Shown here: piece after piece, positions 1-5,394 of the stretch
Layout: every line of letters begins with the position of its first letter
Numbering within the stretch: position 1 is the first letter of the stretch
Notes under the pieces: generated by a model
Databases searched by the model: none
Seen by the model: only the letters and a program-made list of their open reading frames with translations
Told to the model about the DNA's origin: nothing
Assembly (NCBI GenBank): GCA_030610915.1
Contig: JAUWQS010000145.1
Coordinates: forward strand, 1-5,394
DNA from: Pseudomonadota bacterium
Lineage (GTDB): Bacteria; Desulfobacterota; Syntrophia; Syntrophales; JADFWA01
Direction: 5' to 3'
DNA length: 5,394 nucleotides
Program-made: the position numbers and the translations under genes

Positions 1-8
1 TAGATAGA

Positions 9-135
9 CTGAAGGCTGAAGACTGTTAGTAAAAGCGGGAATACTGCACACTTTGAAGCCATGTTTGATTCAAAAATCTGCTGTTTCTCTGCCAAAGTGC
101 GGCAATCGTGTTTTTCGGGTACCTTCAGCCTTCAG
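9..135. repeat. Long imperfect inverted repeat upstream of serA
   Basis: CTGAAGGCTGAAG at 9-21 is the exact reverse complement of CTTCAGCCTTCAG at 123-135. Nested inside is a second matched pair, CACTTTG (49-55) with CAAAGTG (93-99). The right arm continues into another TTCAGCC copy at 145-151. The nested symmetry over about 127 bp suggests a small palindromic repeat element rather than an operator, because the arms are far apart. Whether copies exist elsewhere in the genome cannot be seen from here. Confidence 0.5.
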
Positions 136-152
136 CCTAAACAGCTTCAGCC

Positions 153-170
153 TAACTACGTGAGTAGTTA
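153..170 (+). promoter_or_regulatory. Hairpin in the serA leader
   Basis: TAACTAC (153-159) and GTAGTTA (164-170) form a perfect 7-bp stem with a GTGA tetraloop, ending 36 bases before the serA start. No T-run follows, so it is not an intrinsic terminator. It could be an mRNA leader structure or an operator-like dyad; no known riboswitch or T-box features are visible around it. Confidence 0.3.
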
Positions 171-206
171 CGGGTTATAAATATAAAAAGTGAGGGAAGA
201 TATTAA

Positions 207-1790
207 ATGCAAAAGGTTCTTGTGAGCGATACCCTTGCCGGGGAGGGTGTGGAGATATTTGAGAATGCCCCTGGAATTGAAGTTGATGTTATGACAAATC
301 TCACACCTGACGAACTTAAAGGCCTAATAAAAGATTATGATGGGATTGCCATAAGGAGCGCCACCAAGATTACAGGGGAGTTGATAGACAAAGCGGACAG
401 GCTCAAGGTGATAGGAAGGGCAGGGATAGGTCTCGACAATGTCGATGTCACAGGGGCAAGCAAAAAGGGAATCGTGGTGATGAATACCCCGGGAGGCAAT
501 ACCATTACCACAGCCGAGCACGCCATATCGCTTATGCTCTCACTCGCCAGGAAAATCCCCCAGGCCACGGCATCCATGAAAACGAAAAAGTGGGAAAAAA
601 AGAGGTTTATGGGCACAGAGGTCTGTAACAAGACTCTCGGTGTTATAGGCATTGGGAAGATCGGATCCATCGTGGCTGATCGGGCGTTGGGCTTAAAAAT
701 GAATGTCATTGCCTATGATCCCTTTATATCCCCCGAGGTTGCGGAAAAGATGGGCATTGTGCTCGCAAGTATGGATGATCTTCTAAAAAACTCCGACTTT
801 ATTTCCGTTCACACACCTACAACGAAGGAAACAAAGGGGATGATCAATGCCGCCGCCTTCGCTAAAATGAAAGACGGAGTTTTCATTATCAATTGCGCAA
901 GGGGTGGAATTGTAGACGAAAAAAGTCTCTACGATGCTCTCATTTCCGGAAAGGCTGCCGGCGCCGCTCTCGACGTCTTTGAAAAAGAACCCACCGCAAA
1001 CTGGGATATGGTCTCCCTCGATAACGTCATCTGTACGCCGCATCTGGGCGCATCGACCGATGAGGCACAGAGAAACGTTGCAATAGCTATCGCGAGACAG
1101 ATGGTTGATTATCTTACAGACGGAACAATAAAAAATGCCGTAAACTTTCCCTCTGTCAGCGCAGAGATACTCACCACAATGCAGCCATATTTGACACTTG
1201 CTGAAAGGCTGGGGAAATTCGAGGTCCAGCTCGTCTCCGGAGGCATAAAAGAGGTTGTTATAGAATACAGCGGTGAGATACTTGACTTTGATATAGCGCC
1301 TCTGACCACAGCGCTGCTGAAGGGATTCTTGACACCTATACTGGATGTGGATATCAACTACATAAATGCGCCGGTAATAGCAAAGGAACGGGGCATAAAG
1401 GTTATTGAATCAAAGAGCAGTGAGGTAAAGGATTTTACAAGCATGATCTCGCTTACGGTGAAAACCACAGAGAAGGAGAGTTTCGCCGCAGGAACGATCT
1501 TTGGCAAACAGGATGCCAGGATTGTGAGGATCGACAAATTTACACTTGAGGCGATCCCCGAGGGCAACATGCTTGTGATGTATAACTATGACAGGCCAAA
1601 CGTTATAGGGAACATCGGCTCGATTCTTGGAAACAACAATGTAAATATCGCAAGGTTCCAGTTAAGCCGTGAACAGGTGGAGGGGCAGGCGCTCGTTGTC
1701 CTGAGTACAGACAGCGTAGTGCCTGAGAAAGTTATCAATAAGCTGAGAGATCTGCCCAATGTCATATCAGCAACCCAGTTAGAAGTGTAA
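207..1790 (+). CDS. serA: D-3-phosphoglycerate dehydrogenase, long form with ACT domain
   Basis: Cytoplasmic enzyme that oxidises 3-phosphoglycerate to 3-phosphohydroxypyruvate with NAD, the first step of the phosphorylated serine pathway. The 527-residue length matches the long form found in Bacillus and mycobacteria rather than the shorter E. coli form. Domains in order: an N-terminal substrate-binding half; a Rossmann NAD domain with GIGKIG at 148-153 and the acidic D171 in AYDPF; the catalytic set R232 (in CARGG), E261 (in DVFEKEP) and H279 (in PHLGAS); an intervening allosteric substrate-binding (ASB) domain at about 320-450; and a C-terminal ACT domain at about 455-527 starting YNYDRPNVIG. 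ACT domains of this family bind serine for feedback inhibition; D462 and N480 lie where the ligand residues are expected. The ATG has a GAGGG Shine-Dalgarno 10 bases upstream. The purA start lies 18 bases beyond the stop, so the two are probably one operon. The frame is intact and all key residues are present. Confidence 0.97.
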   Translation: MQKVLVSDTLAGEGVEIFENAPGIEVDVMTNLTPDELKGLIKDYDGIAIRSATKITGELIDKADRLKVIGRAGIGLDNVDVTGASKKGIVVMNTPGGNTITTAEHAISLMLSLARKIPQATASMKTKKWEKKRFMGTEVCNKTLGVIGIGKIGSIVADRALGLKMNVIAYDPFISPEVAEKMGIVLASMDDLLKNSDFISVHTPTTKETKGMINAAAFAKMKDGVFIINCARGGIVDEKSLYDALISGKAAGAALDVFEKEPTANWDMVSLDNVICTPHLGASTDEAQRNVAIAIARQMVDYLTDGTIKNAVNFPSVSAEILTTMQPYLTLAERLGKFEVQLVSGGIKEVVIEYSGEILDFDIAPLTTALLKGFLTPILDVDINYINAPVIAKERGIKVIESKSSEVKDFTSMISLTVKTTEKESFAAGTIFGKQDARIVRIDKFTLEAIPEGNMLVMYNYDRPNVIGNIGSILGNNNVNIARFQLSREQVEGQALVVLSTDSVVPEKVINKLRDLPNVISATQLEV

Positions 1791-3107
<1,317 letters not shown>

Positions 3108-3124
3108 TTTTCAAAATCACAAAG

Positions 3125-3267
3125 GGAGGTTGTCCGAGAATGAGGATTTTTTTGCAAGGTCAAGGAAGGTGAAGATTTTAACCGCAGGAATACATTGAGT
3201 ATTTTGAGGATTAAAATCTGAGCCTGACGCAGAGATTACGGAAAATAGCCATTCTCGGACGGCCTCC
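3125..3267. repeat. Palindromic repeat element A (MITE-like)
   Basis: The ends are near-perfect inverted repeats: GGAGGTTGTCCGAGAATG at 3125-3142 and, at 3250-3267, the reverse complement of GGAGGCCGTCCGAGAATG, an 18-bp pair with two mismatches. Similarity weakens but continues inward (GAATG followed by a T-rich stretch on both sides). The centre has its own nested hairpin: AGATTTTAA (3173-3181) pairs with TTAAAATCT (3211-3219), and inside that AATAC (3189-3193) pairs with GTATT (3199-3203). No protein is encoded. The architecture fits a short non-autonomous transposable element or a structured repeat that folds as a cruciform or RNA. Its place just after purA means it is probably transcribed as the operon's 3' end. 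No flanking target duplication was found. Confidence 0.65.
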
Positions 3268-3286
3268 AAGGGGTTTCTTTTTGACC

Positions 3287-3448
3287 TCAATGGTGATAGT
3301 CTTGTAAAAAGTCAAAAATTACCATTTCCTGTCATTCCGGCGAAAACCGGAATTCAGTATTTTTAGGCAGTTGCGGACCCTCTGGGCTCCTCCCGGACTC
3401 GATCCGGGCTCTACCGGAGTGACGATTTTTTACGAAGTCATCAATGGT
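3287..3448. repeat. Palindromic repeat element B with possible target-site duplication
   Basis: An 8-bp direct repeat TCAATGGT occurs at 3287-3294 and 3441-3448. Just inside it the ends are imperfect inverted repeats: left AGTCTTGTAAAAAGTC (from 3298), and right, on the other strand, TGACTTCGTAAAAAATC (from 3440 inward). Further in are TGTCATTCCGG (3330-3340) and, on the other strand, CGTCACTCCGG (3424-3414). Two local hairpins lie in the middle: ATTCCGG/CCGGAAT around a CGAAAA loop (3334-3353), which resembles the ATTCC...GGAAT dispersed repeats known in many Proteobacteria, and CCCGGA/TCCGGG around CTCGA (3392-3408). No coding content is seen. The set reads as a MITE-like insertion. Confidence 0.6.
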
Positions 3449-3491
3449 TATTTTCTGTCAATATCAATACCTTTGGATGTCAGTTATTTGT

Positions 3492-3568
3492 GGGCCGTTA
3501 GCTCAGCCCGGTAGAGCAGCGGATTTTTAATCCGTTGGTCAGGGGTTCAACTCCCCTACGGCCCACCA
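3492..3568 (+). tRNA. tRNA-Lys (anticodon UUU)
   Basis: The full cloverleaf can be drawn. The acceptor stem GGGCCGT (3492-3498) pairs perfectly with ACGGCCC (3558-3564). The D stem is GCTC/GAGC (3501-3504 with 3514-3517). The anticodon stem is GCGGA/TCCGT (3519-3523 with 3531-3535) around the loop TTTTTAA, which puts TTT at 3526-3528. The variable loop is 5 bases, and the T stem AGGGG/CCCCT (3541-3545 with 3553-3557) encloses TTCAACT. The discriminator is A3565 and the CCA tail (3566-3568) is encoded. It reads both lysine codons AAA and AAG. It lies between element B and a non-coding stretch, facing the same way as serA-purA, with no other tRNA in the window. Confidence 0.97.
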
Positions 3569-3989
3569 TTGAAATCAAGAGGGTTACGGTGGCTGAACCG
3601 TAAATCTCTCGGTATAACTATCCCAAAAAACTGGACAGAGCAATAAGGTGCATGATAGCCTGCAAAGACATTGAGGAGACAGAACTTGACTATAACTTGG
3701 GGGACGTTATTGACTAATTAAACTTGCTATAATATGCATCGGCTTGGTTTGCGTGAAAAGTTAGATAAACGGATTTTGGGCAGTGTTGAAACAGCTTAGC
3801 AAGGAATCAGATCAAACGAGACAAGAACAGCTTGTATTTTTAATACAGCTGCTAAATGTCTCCATTTATTTGTTGTGTCATATACGTGGAGATAATCTAA
3901 ACAGTATAGAAAGAGGCTTTTCACATAAACACGTACAGTACAATCAGCAACATCGTTCAGACAACTGCTCGCTTAATAAAAAAAGTTAC
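3569..3989. other. Gene-poor stretch after the tRNA
   Basis: No convincing gene is present in these 421 bases. What it holds: a perfect 7-bp hairpin TTACGGT/ACCGTAA (3584-3590 with 3597-3603) just after the tRNA; two short patches that translate into protein-like peptides (see findings); an extended -10 promoter at 3725-3733; a bulged hairpin (3828-3851, CAGC-t-TGTATT with AATACA-GCTG); and the T-tract side of the terminator at the right edge. A 79-codon open frame starting with GTG at 3783 runs straight through the terminator hairpin and has no family resemblance, so it is not called. Base composition from about 3720 on is visibly more A/T-rich than serA and purA. Confidence 0.5.
3725..3733 (+). 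promoter_or_regulatory. Extended -10 promoter
   Basis: TGCTATAAT is a perfect TGnTATAAT extended -10 element, a class that can work without a good -35 box. A TTGACT lies upstream at 3710-3715 but only 12 bases from the TATAAT, too close to serve as its -35. Initiation would be expected near 3740. No gene follows, so this could drive a short non-coding transcript towards the hairpin at 3990-4016, or be a chance match in A/T-rich DNA. Confidence 0.35.
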
Positions 3990-4016
3990 AAAGGCGGCGA
4001 AAGAAGCGCCGCCTTT
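3978..4016 (-). terminator. Intrinsic terminator of the minus-strand operon
   Basis: AAAGGCGGCG (3990-3999) and CGCCGCCTTT (4007-4016) form a perfect 10-bp GC-rich stem around a 7-base loop. Read on the minus strand, the stem is followed after GTAAC by seven T residues (3984-3978), the pattern of a rho-independent terminator. It starts 17 bases after the stop codon of the SphA/MetA-like pseudogene, so it belongs to that gene. In the plus direction only TTT follows, so it would be weak for any transcript coming from the tRNA side. Confidence 0.85.
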
Positions 4017-4033
4017 AACTAACAACTCATGCC

Positions 4034-5006
4034 CTAAAAATGGTGAACCCAGCGCAGGTTGAATCTGGTACCTTCAGGCCTGTTTTCCGCATTTGATTCA
4101 AAATAAAGATTACAGAAAAGATGGTCTTCCTTTGAAAAATGGTACACGGCACCGGGGCCGATCCCCAAAACCCGTTCTCTACCGCCGCCGTTAGGTACGT
4201 CATGCCCGTCGACCTCATTGGAAGTTAACTGTTTGAGATAGTAGCCGTTGATTCCTAAACGCAACTTCGGCAGCACCTGATATGCCATGGTAAAATTCGC
4301 ATGCAGCGCCTGACCGGCCCGGGTATCATTCGCATTTCCGTATTGCCGGTTGGGATCATGATTTTTTGCATTCCAGAGATAATGAAAACGAATTGAAGTT
4401 GTCCATTTGGGGGTAATAAACAGAGTTGCTGATCAGTAAGGGTTAAAAGAAAAAAAATTACTTCCTGGGTTGAGCTCCTTGTCCTCATCATATTCCCCGG
4501 TGGGAAGCAGCATCTGGAGCTCAAGTCTGTGCATAAAAACAGGGCCGTTTTTGCCCATTACAGGATCCCACTGGAGAAATGGTCATATGAGAATATCTCC
4601 TATTCCACCGCTGTTATCCTCAGGAAATCCATAAAGATTACTGCTCACATCGTAATCCAGGTCAATATAGACGTATGGGATGATTACATTCATCCCCCAT
4701 TTTCCGCCTAAAAAAAACCTCCTGATCCGATTGATAAATAAACTGTGTCACACTGATCCATACATCCAGATCTTCATCGGCAAAAGACGGCAAAAGGTCG
4801 TTGCCATCTTTATTTTTAAATTCGCTGGAAGTCCAGTACTGGAAGTATTGTGAAAGGTATAGGCCCGGACCGGCAGGCGGTCCGCCATCAAGGAAGGTTG
4901 TAAGTCCTAAATTCACAGCCGGCAGATCGTATGCCTGGGCGCTCTTAACACAAAACAGACCGGTAAAAATACTGCAAACAAGTAATATGGTGATTTTCAG
5001 TTTCAC
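4034..5006 (-). pseudogene. SphA/MetA-family outer-membrane channel, decayed (frameshift plus two stops)
   Basis: Reconstructed as 323 residues, the product fits the 'phenol degradation meta' (MetA/SphA, PF13557-type) outer-membrane proteins, thought to form beta-barrel channels for hydrophobic compounds. Features seen: a signal peptide of about 25 residues (basic KLK, hydrophobic [12 protein letters not shown], then SAQA before YDLPAVNLG); the early family-like segment [14 protein letters not shown]; long alternating aromatic beta-strands ([23 protein letters not shown]); and a C-terminal Phe (RWVHHF), the usual barrel-assembly signal. GTG at 5006 is preferred as start because GGGGAG (5018-5013) sits 6 bases upstream; a TTG at 5012 would be only one base from it. 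Damage: an 8-T run on the minus strand (4717-4710) carries one extra base at about codon 97; TGA at 4585-4583 (codon 141) stands in ILI-x-PF where Gly or Ser is likely; TGA at 4435-4433 (codon 191) stands in NPY-x-SATL where Trp is likely. Reading through these restores continuous homology-like sequence, so the family call is firm while function is lost. Confidence 0.85.
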
Positions 5007-5020
5007 GCTCAACTCCCCTT

Positions 5021-5261
5021 TTATTTTTTGCTATTTTTCGCTTGTGCGATGAGCTCAACCAAGCTTAATATTTTAGGTTTCCGGGATTTTGTAAATGTTG
5101 TTTCCCATTCTTTCTGGGTAAGCGTCTCCCTTAAATACTTTTCCACCTGAAAATAGCTATGCCAGCAATTCAGTATTTTGAAACAGGGCAGCTTGCCGTT
5201 TTCATGCAGGCAGTATGAAAAAGATATCTGGTGGCCTAATCTGGGACAACGAATGTGGGAA
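5021..5261 (-). pseudogene. Small conserved Cys-rich protein gene, 5' end cut off by an insertion
   Basis: A minus-strand frame ending in TAA at 5023-5021 encodes about 80 residues. It begins HSHIRCPRLGHQISFSYC and continues through LPCFKILNCW, an acidic/aromatic middle (EKYLRETLTQKEWE) and a basic, leucine-rich tail (KPKILSLVELIAQAK). Four Cys (about 6, 18, 27, 33 from the cut) suggest a metal or Fe-S site; there is no signal peptide or membrane segment. From memory the CPRLGH...F.YC......LPC.K...CW pattern recurs in small uncharacterised deltaproteobacterial proteins, which cannot be verified here. The frame stays open to 5287, where TAG (5290-5288) stops it, and contains no ATG, GTG or TTG before residue 40; the upstream part is repeat sequence of an insertion element starting near 5262. 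So the native start and promoter are gone, though probably only a few residues of protein. The stop lies 14 bases before the channel gene, so the two were once one operon. Confidence 0.6.
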
Positions 5262-5298
5262 TGACAACCGAAAATTGACCACCTGTGCTAACCCAAAA

Positions 5299-5325
5299 TT
5301 GACCACCCTGAGCAGTGGTTATAAT
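5299..5325 (+). promoter_or_regulatory. Candidate promoter inside the insertion-element end
   Basis: TTGACC (5299-5304), part of the second terminal repeat, and a perfect TATAAT (5320-5325) are separated by 15 bases, slightly shorter than the best spacing. A 5-bp dyad, ACCAC (5302-5306) with GTGGT (5315-5319), lies between them and could be an operator or transposase-binding site. It would drive the frame starting at 5331. Confidence 0.35.
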
Positions 5326-5330
5326 TATGA

Positions 5331-5394
5331 ATGATTAAGGAAAATCATCCAGACTTTCCTTATTGTCATCAGCAGGTGAAACGTAGGGAGCCCG
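5331..5394 (+). CDS. Start of an unidentified reading frame within the insertion element (partial)
   Basis: An ATG at 5331 opens a frame that stays open to the window edge, giving 21 residues beginning MIKENHPDFPYCHQQ. It lies just after the tandem terminal repeats and the candidate promoter, the place where a transposase would begin in an IS21-like element. I do not recognise the residues as an IstA N-terminus and there is no strong Shine-Dalgarno before the ATG; the true start could lie further on (for example an in-frame GTG at 5376). Too short to name. Confidence 0.3.
   Translation, partial: MIKENHPDFPYCHQQVKRREP

Larger units (their letters stand above)
1..206. other. Non-coding leader upstream of serA
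   Basis: No credible coding sequence is visible here. The stretch holds an imperfect nested inverted repeat (9-135), a run of TTCAGCC-type heptamers (about 124-152), a 7-bp hairpin (153-170), an A/T-rich segment with a TATAAA (176-181) that lacks a recognisable -35 at the usual distance, and a GAGGG Shine-Dalgarno (192-196) 10 bases before the serA ATG. The serA promoter cannot be fixed from this sequence; transcription may also enter from an upstream gene outside the window. Confidence 0.6.
5262..5394 (+). mobile_element. Probable end of an IS21-like insertion sequence, runs off the window
   Basis: Two directly adjacent repeats, 5262-5283 and 5284-5307, share the core AACC(G/C)AAAATTGACCACC (17 of 18 identical; 5266-5283 and 5290-5307), and each begins with TG. 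Multiple tandem copies of a roughly 20-bp terminal repeat that starts with TG are characteristic of IS21-family ends. The repeats abut the point where the neighbouring minus-strand gene loses its start, as expected of an insertion junction. A short frame begins at 5331 pointing into the presumed element. The other terminus, the transposase and any target duplication lie outside the window, so the family assignment is inference. Confidence 0.5.

Noticed and set aside
153..206. A riboswitch or T-box leader controlling serA
   Set aside because: Only a single 7-bp hairpin is present; no antiterminator/terminator pair or conserved aptamer sequence is visible.
3108..3460. CRISPR array or coding content in the purA-tRNA gap
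   Set aside because: The repeats are inverted pairs rather than evenly spaced direct repeats with spacers, and no credible frame exists.
3710..3733. TTGACT plus TATAAT as a standard -35/-10 pair
   Set aside because: The 12-base spacer is too short for a standard promoter; only the extended -10 reading is kept.
3783..4022. A 79-codon plus-strand open frame starting at GTG 3783
   Set aside because: It reads through the perfect terminator hairpin at 3990-4016, has no recognisable motif, a poor ribosome site and A/T-rich composition; most likely a chance frame.
4433..4585. In-frame TGA codons as selenocysteine or a recoded UGA
   Set aside because: One stands where Trp is expected and the other where Gly or Ser is expected, no single recoding explains both, serA and purA use TGG and no internal TGA, and the gene also has a frameshift.
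4801..5052. An 83-codon plus-strand open frame opposite the channel pseudogene
   Set aside because: It is the complement of the signal-peptide and N-terminal coding region of the minus-strand gene, which explains its composition.

Overview
The window looks like a chromosomal piece from a Gram-negative anaerobe of the deltaproteobacterial (Desulfobacterota) kind. The evidence is indirect: the serA-purA gene pair, a decayed outer-membrane channel of the SphA/MetA (phenol-degradation 'meta') type, a small Cys-rich protein whose pattern I associate with that group, and several palindromic intergenic repeats. No taxonomic marker is present, so this is inference.

Layout. Positions 1-206 are a non-coding leader with a long imperfect inverted repeat and a hairpin just before the first gene. 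Two intact plus-strand genes follow, 18 bases apart and probably co-transcribed. serA (207-1790) is the long form of D-3-phosphoglycerate dehydrogenase with a C-terminal ACT domain; purA (1809-3107) is adenylosuccinate synthetase. They supply serine (hence glycine and one-carbon units used in purine synthesis) and the committed step to AMP. Positions 3108-3491 hold two different palindromic, non-autonomous-looking repeats back to back; the second is flanked by an 8-bp direct repeat that could be a target-site duplication. A complete tRNA-Lys(UUU) with encoded CCA lies at 3492-3568. Positions 3569-3989 have no convincing gene, but hold an extended -10 promoter, hairpins and two short patches resembling decayed coding sequence.

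The last 1.4 kb is a broken minus-strand operon. Read right to left it has a small Cys-rich protein gene (5261-5021) that lacks a start codon, then 14 bases on a SphA/MetA-family outer-membrane protein gene (5006-4034) with one frameshift and two in-frame TGA codons, then a good intrinsic terminator (4016-3978). The small gene loses its start where two tandem copies of an AACC(G/C)AAAATTGACCACC repeat begin (5262-5307), which look like the multiple-repeat terminus of an IS21-like insertion sequence running off the window. The simplest story is that this insertion cut the operon from its promoter and the downstream gene then decayed.

I see no intact novel enzymatic system here. The points most worth a second look are the small Cys-rich protein and its pairing with the outer-membrane channel, the insertion-driven operon decay, the two palindromic element types, and the possible transcript after the tRNA.
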